A stretch of DNA of 64,000 bases from Marinobacter sp. (GTDB lineage Bacteria > Pseudomonadota > Gammaproteobacteria > Pseudomonadales > Oleiphilaceae). Every line of letters begins with the position of its first letter. Positions within the stretch are counted from its first letter, which is position 1. The notes beneath the pieces were generated by a model. That model was not told the origin of the DNA and searched no databases. It worked only from the letters and a program-made list of their open reading frames with translations. The stretch spans positions 1-64,000 of the forward strand of contig JAKDUK010000007.1 of the NCBI GenBank assembly GCA_030457765.1, given 5' to 3'. Below are positions 28,274 through 40,016 of the stretch, piece after piece. The position numbers and the translations under genes were made by a program.

Positions 28274-29047
28274 TCAGCCGCGATCCTCGCTTTCATCACG
28301 CACGCAATCAAAATCGTCCTCATCCAGCACAGGCAAGTCACCATTCTGATAGTCGCTGTTCACCTTCCGCAACGCCTGACACATGTTTTCAAGTCGCTCA
28401 TCTACCGCATGCATGTGATCGAGCAATGCACGTACGGACCGTGCAACCGGGTCTGGCATTTCTTCGGTCACGCCATAAGCATCAAACCCCATACGCTCTT
28501 CCATCAGCTTACGGCGGGCATCGTCTTCCGTTTTTTGCTTAACAATTATTCGCCCAGGGATACCTACTACGGTAGCGCCCGCGGGGACCGACTTGGTAAC
28601 CACGGAGTTAGAGCCAACCTTAGCACCCTCTCCTACTTCAAACGGCCCCAATATCTTTGCACCGGCACCTACCACAACGCCGTCGCCAATTGTGGGGTGG
28701 CGTTTTCCTTTATGCCAGCTGGTTCCTCCAAGGGTCACGCCTTGGTACAGGGTAACGTCGTCACCTATAACCGTTGTTTCACCAACAACCACTCCCATGC
28801 CGTGATCAATAAAAAACCGCCGACCAATAGTGGCTCCCGGGTGTATTTCTATGCCCGTAAACCATCGTGCAAGCGTAGAAATAGTGCGGGCGAGCCACTT
28901 AAGCCCTGCATGCCATAGCCAATGCGAGAACCGGTGAATAAGCAGGGCATGAAGCCCCGGGTAATTGGTCAGAACCTCAAAGGTATTCCTGGCCGCAGGA
29001 TCTCGATGAAAAACGCTTTTAATATCCTCTCGCAAATGCCTAAACAT
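28274..29047 (-). CDS. cysE: serine O-acetyltransferase CysE
   Basis: A 257-residue enzyme making O-acetylserine, the carbon skeleton for cysteine. An N-terminal helical domain ([20 protein letters not shown]) is followed by a left-handed beta-helix of hexapeptide repeats ([48 protein letters not shown]). The catalytic Asp-His pair is in FIDHGMG. The acidic tail (LDEDDFDC) is typical of the Pseudomonas-type protein. It lies between trmJ (overlapping by 8 nt) and iscR (77 bp), linking cysteine supply to the desulfurase downstream. Confidence 0.96.
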   Translation of the reverse strand: MFRHLREDIKSVFHRDPAARNTFEVLTNYPGLHALLIHRFSHWLWHAGLKWLARTISTLARWFTGIEIHPGATIGRRFFIDHGMGVVVGETTVIGDDVTLYQGVTLGGTSWHKGKRHPTIGDGVVVGAGAKILGPFEVGEGAKVGSNSVVTKSVPAGATVVGIPGRIIVKQKTEDDARRKLMEERMGFDAYGVTEEMPDPVARSVRALLDHMHAVDERLENMCQALRKVNSDYQNGDLPVLDEDDFDCVRDESEDRG

Positions 29048-29900
29048 GGCCTTTTTCCTGTTCGGTGTCGGTGCCGGTGTCAGTCGGTTTTGTCTTCGCC
29101 GATGTCCCAGAAGATTTCTGCACAGCGCTCAACACGCCGCGAAGAATATTGATCTCCATCTGATCAAGTTTTGCCCGCTGAAACAGGCGGCGCAAACGCG
29201 ACATTAGCTGCCTGGGGTTATCCCGACGATGAAAATCCACATCGTGCAGGGTTTGCTCAAGATGCCCAAAAAAACCTTCAACATCCCCCACTTTGGCCGG
29301 AGGTACATCCCAACCCGCATCACCTGGTGTAGTCATAGGCGTTAGATAGGGTCTACCCTCGCCATCTTCAAGGTTGCGTAAATACAACATGCGTAACTCG
29401 TAACACATAATTTGAACCGCCATGGCCAGATTCAGCGAGCTATAATCAGGGTTCGTCGGAACATGAATATGATAATGGCAACGGTGGAGCTCATCATTAC
29501 TCAGGCCGTGGTTTTCCCGACCAAAAACCAATGCCACGGGGCCGGTCTGGCTATTTTCCGCAGCAATCGCGGCCGCCTCAGGAGGGGGTAAAACTGGCCA
29601 GGGTATCTTGCGACCCCGGGCGCTTGTGCCCAGCACCATGACGCACTCTTCCAGCGCCTCATCAAGCGTTGATACAACCTGGGCCCTATCGAGTATATCT
29701 GAGGCGCCAGCTGCACGAGCATAAGAGGCTTCGTCTGGGAAAGAATTCGGATTAACCAGCCACAAATTCGCGAGCTTCATGTTTTTCATGGCTCGGGCAA
29801 CGGCTCCAATGTTGCCTGAATGGGACGTTTCAACTAGAACAATCCGGATTTTATCGTGAAACGCGTCCGGCCCTTCCAGTGGCGGAGATGGCTTATGCAT
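29040..29900 (-). CDS. trmJ: tRNA (cytidine/uridine-2'-O-)-methyltransferase TrmJ
   Basis: A 286-residue SPOUT methyltransferase that 2'-O-methylates position 32 of tRNAs. The N-terminal domain starts [23 protein letters not shown]. The knotted SAM site is marked by [16 protein letters not shown] and [16 protein letters not shown] helical C-terminal extension containing [21 protein letters not shown] is typical of the long TrmJ form. I start at ATG 29900 ([10 protein letters not shown]); the frame is open about 38 codons further, and the ribosome-binding site is weak, so the start is moderately certain. It overlaps cysE and diverges from suhB. Confidence 0.93.
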   Translation of the reverse strand: MHKPSPPLEGPDAFHDKIRIVLVETSHSGNIGAVARAMKNMKLANLWLVNPNSFPDEASYARAAGASDILDRAQVVSTLDEALEECVMVLGTSARGRKIPWPVLPPPEAAAIAAENSQTGPVALVFGRENHGLSNDELHRCHYHIHVPTNPDYSSLNLAMAVQIMCYELRMLYLRNLEDGEGRPYLTPMTTPGDAGWDVPPAKVGDVEGFFGHLEQTLHDVDFHRRDNPRQLMSRLRRLFQRAKLDQMEINILRGVLSAVQKSSGTSAKTKPTDTGTDTEQEKGHV

Positions 29901-30084
29901 TGGCGGCAGGCCCAAGGTTATAAATTTAAGGGCGCTAATGATATCAGAAAACCGCCTCTTTCTGCGCCCCCGAAAACCCGCGGTATGGTGTTGTGCGTGC
30001 TTTTCCTGAGTCAAAAAACATACAACAGGGGGTGATCTTTGCTATCATGCCCGCCCTTAACACACCCGGATAACGATCACACAG

Positions 30085-30885
30085 ATGCAACCAGCTATTA
30101 AAATGGCCCTACGCGTCGCGCGTCAGGGGTCGGATTACCTGAAAGCCCACTTCGAGCGCCAGGAACCCATCGGAAAAGACGACGAAGAACGTCGTCTCCA
30201 GTTGGACCGGGTCGAGCAATCCATTTATGACAATTTTGCCGAGCAGCTCGAAAAATCTTACAAAGACCATAGCATCGCACCGCTAAACGAGGCAGATGCC
30301 GGGACCAGCGAAAGAAGCTGGCATATTTTCCCGGTCATGGGGCGCGAAAACTTTCTCAGAGGTATTCCTGAGTTTGCCCTGGCTTTGGCGCAAAAGAAGA
30401 ATAATCGCACTGAAAACCTTCTTTTGATAAACCCGGTTACCGGTGAAGAATATTCCGCTAGCCGTGGTCGTGGTGCTGCACTGAACAGCCGCAGGGTAAG
30501 GACATCAGACATCAAACACGCGGATAAAGCGGCTTTCGCAACCAACCTGCTAGATCAGGCACGCAAAAGCGATAATCCGCTTCTCTGGGGTGAAATGGCT
30601 GCAGTATTGGCACAGAACTCGTCCATGTTCCGCTCATCTGGCTGCGTAGTATTGGATATTGCCCGAGTATCGGCAGGCCTGATGGACGCCGCGGTGGTTT
30701 TTCGCCCAGAACCAGCCGACCTTGAACTTGGCACAACTCTGGCGATGGAATCTGGCGCCTTAACTGCTGATTTCTCAGGCAACCCCTCTACAGATAAAGC
30801 CCGCCAACTGGTGGTTGCTAACCCGAAGCTGTTCCGGGAAGTTCTGAAAATCCTGCACCCGTTTCGTGGCCGCATACCTGGCTAA
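30085..30885 (+). CDS. suhB: SuhB homologue with lost inositol-monophosphatase active site
   Basis: A 266-residue IMPase-fold protein, same length, position and overall pattern as Pseudomonas SuhB (MQPAIKMALRVARQ, ASRGRGAALN, LDIARVSAGLMDA, VVANPKLF). The metal site is gone. The family motif WVIDPLDGTTNF reads WHIFPVMGRENF (79-90), so both aspartates are replaced (F82, M85). The glutamate pair of the TEES/GEE motif is replaced around residues 65-70 (APLNEAD). Only the C-terminal aspartate (D212) remains, without its tryptophan partner. It should not hydrolyse inositol phosphates. E. coli SuhB also serves in rRNA antitermination without its catalysis, and that role is the likely reason it is retained. 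It diverges from trmJ. Confidence 0.9.
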   Translation: MQPAIKMALRVARQGSDYLKAHFERQEPIGKDDEERRLQLDRVEQSIYDNFAEQLEKSYKDHSIAPLNEADAGTSERSWHIFPVMGRENFLRGIPEFALALAQKKNNRTENLLLINPVTGEEYSASRGRGAALNSRRVRTSDIKHADKAAFATNLLDQARKSDNPLLWGEMAAVLAQNSSMFRSSGCVVLDIARVSAGLMDAAVVFRPEPADLELGTTLAMESGALTADFSGNPSTDKARQLVVANPKLFREVLKILHPFRGRIPG

Positions 30886-30902
30886 AGCCAACATTCGGAC
30901 AC

Positions 30903-30937
30903 AAAAAAACCGCCAACTGAAAAGTGGCGGTTTTTTT
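30903..30937. terminator. bidirectional terminator between suhB and secF
   Basis: AAAAAAACCGCCA (30903-30915) pairs with TGGCGGTTTTTTT (30925-30937). A T7 tract follows in either direction, so it serves both convergent genes. Confidence 0.92.
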
Positions 30938-30965
30938 GTGCCTAAGGATTAACCCCGGCAAGTCA

Positions 30966-31922
30966 TCACATACGGTTGAGCCACTCAGGTGGAGCCTCTT
31001 CCTCTTCTTCTGAATCTGCTGCACCTTCTTTGGCCGGGACCATAAGATCTTCTCGGGAAACACTCATTACCATCAATAGGTTAGCTGATACATAGATAGA
31101 TGAGTAGGTACCCACCACTACACCGATAATCAACGCTAACGCAAAGTTATTAATAGCCTCGCCGCCCAGGAAATACAGGGCCAGCAAAACCACCAACGTT
31201 GTACCTGAGGTGTTTATGGTACGCGCAATGGTCTGGTGAATGGACTCGTTGATAATCGCCCAAGAGTCACCTACACGCATTTTGCGGAAATTCTCACGAA
31301 TCCGGTCTGCCACAACAATGGTATCGTTCAGCGAGTAACCGATAATCGCCAATAAAGCTGCAAGCACCGTGAGATCGAAGGTCCACTGAAACAGTGCGAA
31401 AATTCCGAGAACAATAATAACGTCGTGAGCCAAAGGCACTACCGACGCAATACCAAACTTGAACTGGAACCGCATGCCCACGTAAATGAGCACCACCGCA
31501 AGCGCGATCAAAAGCCCAAGACCACTGTCCTCTTTCAGCTCATCACCAACCTGTGACCCGACAAACTCGGAACTTATCAGCTTCAGTTCGTCGCCACTGG
31601 CAGTCAGTACGCTGACAATTTCTTGTGCCAGCTTGTCATTGCCTGCCTCAGACAAGCGCACAAGAACAATGGTGTCAGCGCCAAAGTTCTGCACCACAAA
31701 CTGCTCGTACCCTGCCTCAGTAAGAGTGGAGCGCACTTCATCCAGCTGAGGCGCTTGCGCATATTCAAGCTCTACCGACGTACCGCCGGTAAAGTCCATG
31801 CCAAAGTTAAGGCCACGAATCCCCAGAAGCGCGATAGACGCCACAATCAGAGCAATGGAAATTGCGGAAGCAATCTTCCGGAACCCCATAAAATCAAACG
31901 GTTTTTTCTGATCATCAGACAT
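30966..31922 (-). CDS. secF: protein translocase subunit SecF
   Basis: A 318-residue RND-type membrane protein that works with SecD and YajC to help export through SecYEG using the proton gradient. Six helices are visible: one near the N-terminus (about 18-36), and the five-helix block after the periplasmic domain from about residue 130. The SecF hallmark GLNFGMDFTGGTSVEL (about 34-50) and the SLNDTIVVADRIREN motif are present. I start at 31922 (MSDDQKKPFDF) with GGAGGAAAG upstream. The secD stop overlaps the start by 8 nt. The C-terminal tail is acidic (DSEEEEEAPPEW). Confidence 0.96.
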   Translation of the reverse strand: MSDDQKKPFDFMGFRKIASAISIALIVASIALLGIRGLNFGMDFTGGTSVELEYAQAPQLDEVRSTLTEAGYEQFVVQNFGADTIVLVRLSEAGNDKLAQEIVSVLTASGDELKLISSEFVGSQVGDELKEDSGLGLLIALAVVLIYVGMRFQFKFGIASVVPLAHDVIIVLGIFALFQWTFDLTVLAALLAIIGYSLNDTIVVADRIRENFRKMRVGDSWAIINESIHQTIARTINTSGTTLVVLLALYFLGGEAINNFALALIIGVVVGTYSSIYVSANLLMVMSVSREDLMVPAKEGAADSEEEEEAPPEWLNRM

Positions 31923-33789
31923 TGGCGAGCTTTCCTCCGATCGATAGTTTCTCGACCCTGCGGCCGCCATAAACCATATTGACGATACTCCGGCTAACCA
32001 TCAGACCGGAGAACATTGAGGTCAAAATCCCGATACACAGTGTTACCGCGAAACCTTTTACCGGGCCGGAGCCCATTGCAAACAGGATGACAGCCACAAG
32101 CAAGGTCGTAATATTGGCATCAAAGATGGATACAAACGCACGGGAGTAGCCGGCATTAATGGCAAGCTGTGGTGAAACGCCCCCTTTGAGCTCCTCTTTA
32201 ATACGCTCAAATATCAATACATTGGCATCCACTGCCATACCTACCGTTAACACGATACCGGCGATACCGGGCAGCGTAAGCGTGGCTGAGAGAATGGACA
32301 TGCAGGCAATAAGAAGCATCATGTTGACGGCGAGAGCGATATTCGCCACTAGCCCGAATCCGCGGTAATAAACCAACATGTATAGCAGCACGAGAATAAA
32401 GCCGAGCCCTACGGACATCATGCCAGCATCTATGTTTTTCTGGCCCAAGCTTGGCCCGATGGTGCGCTCTTGCACAAAGTACATAGGCGCTGCCAAAGCA
32501 CCTGCCCGCAAAAGCAGAGCAAGTTCCGAGGCCTCTGGAATGGAATCCAGACCGGTGATCCGAAAGCTGCTACCCAAAGCAGACTGAACGGTTGCCAGAC
32601 TGATAATGCCCTTCTCAACCACTCGCTTATCAGTCTCTACTGGCTCGCCGTCTACCATTTTCGTTTCCGTTTCGGTACGGAACTCAATAAACAGAACGCC
32701 CATGCGCCGACCAATGGCGTTGCGCGTAGCCCGGTTCATCAAGTCGCCACCCACAGAATCCATGGTAATACTGACCTGTGGCTGACCATTCTCATCGAAA
32801 GCCTGCTGTGCGTTGGCTACATTGTTACCAGTGGCAATCGTGTCCCGCTCAAGTCGGGCAGTGCGCTGGGGTTCATCGCGAAAACTGAACTGCTCTGTTT
32901 CGCTTGCCGGGTCATCCGGGCGGGCTTCCATACGGAATTCCAGGTTTGCCGTGGCACCAAGAACACGCTTTGCCTGGGCGGTATCCTGAACACCCGGAAG
33001 CTCAACAATAATCCGGTTAGCGCCTTGCTGCTGAACCAGCGGCTCTGCAACCCCTAACTCGTTAACACGGTTACGGATGGTCGTCAGGTTTTGCTCCAGA
33101 GCGTACTTGCGAATAGCAGTGACCTCTCCTTCAGACAAGGTAAGAACAATCCGGAACTCGTCCTCAACAGTGGTCTGATCCAGTAGAAACTCGCTGTACT
33201 GACGCTTGATAAGCGTAAAGGCTTCTGAGCGCGAGGCCTCATCCCGAAAACTCAGAACAATGTCGCGATCACCCTCAATGTCACCACCCCGATAACGAAT
33301 GCGCTCTTCACGGAGCTCCCGTTTGATCTGACCAGATACAGCCTCAAGCCTTTGCCCTACGGCGGTGTCCATATCCACTTCCAATAGAAAGTGAACACCA
33401 CCACGCAAGTCAAGGCCAAGTTTCATCGGCCCGGCGCCTAAGCTTTTCAGCCAATCGGGTGTGGAAGGTGCCATGTTCAGTGCAACGAGATAGTCTCTAC
33501 CCAGAACGGCCTGGACTGTCGGGCGAGCACGCAGTTGGTCATCGGAGTTGTTCAACCGTATAAGGGCATCACGATCCTCAAGCGTACTGCTTTTCACCTC
33601 AATACCATCCGATTCCAGCGCTTTAAGGGCTCTTTCGAGCACGGTCGAATCAACTTCGGTGCTACTTCGGGCGCCGGTGATTTGCACAGCGTAATCATCG
33701 GGAAACAGGTTGGGTAAAGCGTAGATAAACCCGATCACGATCGCGACCAGGATAATCAGGTTTTTCCAAAGCGGATACTTGTTCAGCAT
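31915..33789 (-). CDS. secD: protein translocase subunit SecD
   Basis: A 624-residue inner-membrane protein, partner of SecF. It has one N-terminal helix (about 9-27), a large periplasmic P1 domain with LGLDLRGGVHFLLEVD (about 125-140), and a C-terminal block of five helices (from about residue 455). The block contains the conserved GMAVDANVLIFERIKEEL, whose Asp-Arg pair lies in the proton path. The length matches E. coli SecD (615). It is preceded by yajC and overlaps secF, forming yajC-secD-secF. Confidence 0.97.
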   Translation of the reverse strand: MLNKYPLWKNLIILVAIVIGFIYALPNLFPDDYAVQITGARSSTEVDSTVLERALKALESDGIEVKSSTLEDRDALIRLNNSDDQLRARPTVQAVLGRDYLVALNMAPSTPDWLKSLGAGPMKLGLDLRGGVHFLLEVDMDTAVGQRLEAVSGQIKRELREERIRYRGGDIEGDRDIVLSFRDEASRSEAFTLIKRQYSEFLLDQTTVEDEFRIVLTLSEGEVTAIRKYALEQNLTTIRNRVNELGVAEPLVQQQGANRIIVELPGVQDTAQAKRVLGATANLEFRMEARPDDPASETEQFSFRDEPQRTARLERDTIATGNNVANAQQAFDENGQPQVSITMDSVGGDLMNRATRNAIGRRMGVLFIEFRTETETKMVDGEPVETDKRVVEKGIISLATVQSALGSSFRITGLDSIPEASELALLLRAGALAAPMYFVQERTIGPSLGQKNIDAGMMSVGLGFILVLLYMLVYYRGFGLVANIALAVNMMLLIACMSILSATLTLPGIAGIVLTVGMAVDANVLIFERIKEELKGGVSPQLAINAGYSRAFVSIFDANITTLLVAVILFAMGSGPVKGFAVTLCIGILTSMFSGLMVSRSIVNMVYGGRRVEKLSIGGKLANV

Positions 33790-33802
33790 GGGATCCCTTG
33801 TA

Positions 33803-33869
33803 GCCGGCCTAAAAGCCGGCCTTGGTGTTTCAGCCAGGAAGGTTCAGGCCGGCGGGTATCAGGGCCGGC
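33803..33869. repeat. cluster of GCCGGC inverted repeats between yajC and secD
   Basis: Within the 94-bp yajC-secD spacer, GCCGGC occurs at 33803-33808 and 33815-33820 (a hairpin with a 6-nt loop). GGCCGGC recurs at 33847-33853 and GGCCGGCC at 33863-33870. Alternative pairings among the four copies are possible. No T tract follows, so this looks like an RNA-processing or attenuation element rather than a simple terminator; function unknown. Confidence 0.5.
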
Positions 33870-33883
33870 CGTATTGTCCTTGC

Positions 33884-34246
33884 TCAGATGTCTTTGAGCG
33901 TACCTTTCGGCAGTGCGGCGGCAACAGCTACTTTCTGAACTTTTACTTCAACGTTGTCAGAAATTTCAACAATAATGAAATCGTCAGTAACTTTGGTGAT
34001 CTTTCCAACGATGCCGCCAGAAGTAACCACTTCATCGCCTTTGTTCAGGCCAGACATCAGCGATTTGTGCTCTTTTGCACGCTTGGACTGCGGCCGCCAG
34101 ATCAGAAAGTAAAAAATCAGAATAAAGCCGGCAAAGAAAATCACCTGCCCCATAACACCCATACCGCCAGCAGCACCTTCCTGAGCCATTGCCAGCGCGG
34201 GTAACATTGCCAAAAGGCCGGCCAAGAACAACTTGATTGATTTCAT
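33884..34246 (-). CDS. yajC: preprotein translocase accessory protein YajC
   Basis: A 120-residue single-pass membrane protein. One helix (about 27-48, with FFAGFILIFYFLIWRPQ) ends in the RPQ motif that defines the family, and a cytoplasmic SH3-like domain follows (LNKGDEVVTSGGIVGKI). An additional hydrophobic N-terminal stretch with an ALAMA cut site suggests a cleaved signal, unlike E. coli YajC. I start at 34246 with GGAGAG upstream. It lies between tgt (30 bp) and secD (94 bp). Confidence 0.93.
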   Translation of the reverse strand: MKSIKLFLAGLLAMLPALAMAQEGAAGGMGVMGQVIFFAGFILIFYFLIWRPQSKRAKEHKSLMSGLNKGDEVVTSGGIVGKITKVTDDFIIVEISDNVEVKVQKVAVAAALPKGTLKDI

Positions 34247-34276
34247 CAAAACTCTCCGTTGATTAAGCAAAAGGAT

Positions 34277-36525
<2,249 letters not shown>

Positions 36526-36566
36526 GGACCGGGCTGTTCACGACGCCGCATTACGCGACTTGAATA

Positions 36567-36653
36567 TGGTAGCGGCGGGCGGACTCGAACCGCCACACTA
36601 TTTCTAGTAACGGATTTTGAATCCGTCGTGTCTACCAATTTCACCACGCCGCC
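36567..36653 (-). tRNA. tRNA-Leu (anticodon CAA)
   Basis: An 87-nt class II tRNA: acceptor GGCGGCG/CGCCGCT, anticodon loop TTCAAAA giving CAA, a long variable arm (TTACTAGAAATAGTG), T-loop TTCGAGT and an encoded CCA. It reads UUG. Promoter at 36668-36695. Confidence 0.96.
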
Positions 36654-36667
36654 AACGAAGAGGGGGA

Positions 36668-36695
36668 ATTATACTGAGCCTGAACGTGAAAGCAA
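36668..36695 (-). promoter_or_regulatory. sigma-70 promoter of tRNA-Leu
   Basis: TTGCTT (-35, 36690-36695) and a perfect TATAAT (-10, 36668-36673) spaced 16 bp, 14 bp before the mature 5' end. The short distance implies a start within a few bases of the leader. Confidence 0.78.
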
Positions 36696-36732
36696 CACCA
36701 GAAGCCGCTAGTTTTTTATCAAACCCAAAAAA

Positions 36733-37953
36733 TTATAATCGATCGAATAAAGACAGCTGGGACACCTGTGCAAATGACTGCTGAGCCGCCTGCAACACAA
36801 AACTCTGGAAGCTTAGATTGCTGATGGCCTCTGCGTAATCCACATCTTGTAACTGGGAGCGGATTTCGTTTGTGTATACAGAAGAATCTGCCAGAAATTC
36901 CTTGGTGGACTCAACAGCATTCATGCGGCCGCCAAGTTCGGTTTGCTTGAGAACAATGCTCTCTTGAGCGTTATCAAGATTGGTCAGGGATTGGGCGACC
37001 ATGTCTTCGTAGGCTGCCTGGCCTTCGGGCGTCCCCTTCTCCATAGAATCCAGCCCCGCAATCAGGTTTTCTATGGTGCCAAACACTGACTGTTTTTTGT
37101 TTATATTCAACGTAAACGTATCGCCGTCACCTTCGGTCACGTCGGATATCGTCGCCTCAACACCAGCCACTACAAAGGGCTCGCCGCTTTCATAAACGGG
37201 GGGAGCTACAGGCAGGGTATTTCCATTCATATCCTGTGCTTGAATATTACCGGCGGCGTCTACTTCAATGGTGATATCGCCAGGGGGAGAGCCGTTAAAA
37301 CCGGCGTTCAAATCCGCTTCATTCACTACCTTCACACCAGAAAGGAATCCCCCGGAGGCATCATTAGTGTAGCTCCCGGTAACGGCCGCAGGTACATCCA
37401 CAAAGATACCCTTACCGTGGTCACTGATAGGCACGGTTACACCATCGTCAATTTCCAGAACCCGCTGACCTTCGTCTCCCTGATAAACGTACTGGCCTTC
37501 TTCATTTTGCTGAAACGCCTGAACCGACCCCTGAAAACCGCTGAAAATATACTCACCCGAAGCATCACGAGTATTCGCAAGATTTGCTAGCTGCCCCAAC
37601 CGCTCTTTCATTTCTGAAGAAATAGACTGGCGATCGTTGGGGGATAGCGACCCATTGCCTGCCTTCACTGTTAGCTCGCGAATACGCTGAACGACATCAA
37701 TGGCACTTGCCAGCGAATTCTCCTCCTGTTTCAGCCGGTTATCTGCGAGGCTAACGTTACGCTCATAGGTGCTTACCCGAGATAATTCCTGATCAAGCTT
37801 CAGTATGCGAGCCGCAGCCACAGGATCGTCTGACGGTTTATTCACACGCTTGCCTGAAGATATCTGCTGTTGCGTACTGTTAAGGCTACTGTTCAGCTCT
37901 TGCAGCCGGTTGATACCGCTTGCGAATACCTGTTGTGATGAAATTCTAATCAT
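36733..37953 (-). CDS. flgL: flagellar hook-filament junction protein FlgL (HAP3)
   Basis: A 406-residue secreted junction protein. The flagellin-like N-terminus (RISSQQVFASGINRLQELNSS) and C-terminus (SNLSFQSFVLQAAQQSFAQVSQLSLFDRL region) form the coiled D0/D1 helices. The middle (about 130-290) is a variable beta-rich insert, making it longer than E. coli FlgL (317) and similar to Pseudomonas-type proteins. It is the last gene of the flgFGHIJKL run, 18 bp after flgK. No clear terminator follows before tRNA-Leu. Confidence 0.94.
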   Translation of the reverse strand: MIRISSQQVFASGINRLQELNSSLNSTQQQISSGKRVNKPSDDPVAAARILKLDQELSRVSTYERNVSLADNRLKQEENSLASAIDVVQRIRELTVKAGNGSLSPNDRQSISSEMKERLGQLANLANTRDASGEYIFSGFQGSVQAFQQNEEGQYVYQGDEGQRVLEIDDGVTVPISDHGKGIFVDVPAAVTGSYTNDASGGFLSGVKVVNEADLNAGFNGSPPGDITIEVDAAGNIQAQDMNGNTLPVAPPVYESGEPFVVAGVEATISDVTEGDGDTFTLNINKKQSVFGTIENLIAGLDSMEKGTPEGQAAYEDMVAQSLTNLDNAQESIVLKQTELGGRMNAVESTKEFLADSSVYTNEIRSQLQDVDYAEAISNLSFQSFVLQAAQQSFAQVSQLSLFDRL

Positions 37954-37971
37954 GCCAAATCACCTCATCTG

Positions 37972-40011
37972 TTACCGGAACGTCTGCAACAGTGTGTTGA
38001 ACAAATCCTGAGCTACCGAAATTACCTGGGCAGAGGCGTTATAGCCGGCCTGGAACTGAATCAGCTTGCCGGCTTCCTCATCCAGGTTCACACCCGACAC
38101 CGACTCGCGCTGAGCGGACGACTGTTCCAGCAAGGTTTTTCCCGCCTCCAGATCAAACTGGCTCTGGCGGGTTTTAACGCCAACAGCTTCTACCACGCCG
38201 GCATAGCCTTCTGTGAAGCTCTGGGTTCCGCTATTCATGGTGTTAGCAGTGCCCAGCGCAGCCAACAGCTCTGCATTGCGGTTGTCTGAAATGCCATTAT
38301 CGTTGTAACCGATTTCAAAGGAATCACCTACCGCCGGCTTACCTTTGATCTTGAACTGAAACCCTTGGTAGTCATCGCCATCCGCCGGGTCGCCACTGAA
38401 CACCGTGTTGGTTTTGCCCGGGTCATAGGGCTGATTCGGCGTGCCCACAACTGTGCCACCCGGCCCGGTTACTGTGTAGGTTAAAGCGGAAGGGTCATTA
38501 GGGTCTGTATCGAACTTGATGGTCAGAGGGCCATTCGCCAACTCTCCCGAGCTCTGAAACCCAGGCAATAAAGAACCGGTAAACGGGTTACGCACGTTCA
38601 GCATAGCGCCCTGATCGATTTCTCCGGTGCCGGTATTCTGTTCACCCGTGGTGGCTCGTATCGGGCTGGCAAACGCCAGATCTTCTTCCCGGCTAACCTC
38701 CAGGTTAATCGACTCTGCTGCATTTCGGCTGGGCTGAATCAGATACTTATCGCCAGCATTGAAGGTGCCGCCTTCAATACGAATATTAAAACCGGGCATG
38801 GATATTTCCGATTCCACCGGGTCGGGCAACCGGCCCTGATTGACAACTTTTCCGGAGGCCTTGTCGATTAACTCAAAGCTACGCCCATCGCCGCCAAATT
38901 GCAGCGTCCAGCTTCCGGCCGGCAATTTGCTGCTGTCGGTAATTTCCACCGCCAGCTGTCCGTCTCTTGGCAGCTGATTGTTGGCGTTGGCCACTACCCG
39001 GCTTCTCTGAACCGCCAGATCGTTTACATCGGAAAAAAACAGCCCCCCAAGCTCGCCCTCAAGATCCATACCGATTTCGTGCTGGTGATTCATGGCGGAA
39101 GAAATGCTGATAGCAATTCGTCCCAGCTCATCAAATGCAGGCTTGAGTGCCTCGTTATCAAAACGCTTTAGACCACCCAGCCCGCCGCCGGTGATTTGCT
39201 CGTCAATATTGAGGGTGCGACCACCATTGGTTAGCGTGAACTCAAGGCGGGTAGGGTCTTCTGCGCTATTCTGGGTGCCAAGCTGCGCCGCATTACGCCC
39301 AACAACCAATGACAACCCGTTGGAAAGTGATACGTTTACCTGACTTCCCTCGGTTTCCGTGACCCGAATATTGACCAGCTCAGACAGCTTTCGTAAGGAT
39401 TCGTCCCGCTGATCCAGCAACTCGTTGGGCATTTTCCCCTGGGCCAGGCCAGGGGATTCAGAAATAGCCAGGTTAAGCTCCGCAATATTTTTCATCAGGG
39501 TGTTGGCATCTTTCACGCCCTGCTGCATTTGCGTTTTTATAGATTCACGCTGCTGGATGAACTCCTGGTTCAGTGCCTGAAAGCGATTAACCACCTGCTG
39601 GGCCTCACTCAACACTAACTGGCGCTGAGGCAAAGAGGCCGGATCTTCTGCAGCATTTTGCAAGCTTGCAAAGAAATTATTCAGGGCACCGTTAAGGCCC
39701 GTAGTCTCCCCGCCCAACAGATTGTCCAGCCGGCTGAGTTCAGTGTTGAGTGTCTGCTGCTCGCCAGTTAACGTGGAGTCTTCACGAACCTGCTGCACAA
39801 GATACTCGTTTGCCAGCCTGCGAATCTCCGAAATACTGACACCCGTACCGACGCTCCCGGCGCCGGTGCGCTGGCCCTGTTGGGTTTCGAAAACCACTTC
39901 CTGCCGGCTATAGCCGGGGGTATTCGCGTTGGTAATGTTGTTGCCTGTGGTATTCAGGGCACCCTGGTGGCCAAGGATACCTGTGAGGCCAATACCAATC
40001 AGTCCCGCCAT
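37972..40011 (-). CDS. flgK: flagellar hook-associated protein FlgK (HAP1)
   Basis: A 679-residue protein at the hook-filament junction. It starts AGLIGIGLTGILGHQGALNTTGNN (helical D0/D1 and the rod-family NITNANTPGYSRQ motif) and ends in the matching helix SGVNLDEEAGKLIQFQAGYNASAQVI. The central part from about 300 to 560 carries extra beta-rich domains with many Gly/Asp/Pro residues, giving about 130 residues more than E. coli FlgK. GGGGAG precedes the ATG. It is 5 bp after flgJ and 18 bp before flgL. Confidence 0.95.
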   Translation of the reverse strand: MAGLIGIGLTGILGHQGALNTTGNNITNANTPGYSRQEVVFETQQGQRTGAGSVGTGVSISEIRRLANEYLVQQVREDSTLTGEQQTLNTELSRLDNLLGGETTGLNGALNNFFASLQNAAEDPASLPQRQLVLSEAQQVVNRFQALNQEFIQQRESIKTQMQQGVKDANTLMKNIAELNLAISESPGLAQGKMPNELLDQRDESLRKLSELVNIRVTETEGSQVNVSLSNGLSLVVGRNAAQLGTQNSAEDPTRLEFTLTNGGRTLNIDEQITGGGLGGLKRFDNEALKPAFDELGRIAISISSAMNHQHEIGMDLEGELGGLFFSDVNDLAVQRSRVVANANNQLPRDGQLAVEITDSSKLPAGSWTLQFGGDGRSFELIDKASGKVVNQGRLPDPVESEISMPGFNIRIEGGTFNAGDKYLIQPSRNAAESINLEVSREEDLAFASPIRATTGEQNTGTGEIDQGAMLNVRNPFTGSLLPGFQSSGELANGPLTIKFDTDPNDPSALTYTVTGPGGTVVGTPNQPYDPGKTNTVFSGDPADGDDYQGFQFKIKGKPAVGDSFEIGYNDNGISDNRNAELLAALGTANTMNSGTQSFTEGYAGVVEAVGVKTRQSQFDLEAGKTLLEQSSAQRESVSGVNLDEEAGKLIQFQAGYNASAQVISVAQDLFNTLLQTFR

Positions 40012-40016
40012 AATGC

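Noticed and set aside
33803-33870. GCCGGC repeats as a CRISPR-like or REP array
   Set aside because: Repeats are only 6-8 bp with irregular spacing and are confined to one spacer; no cas genes are present.
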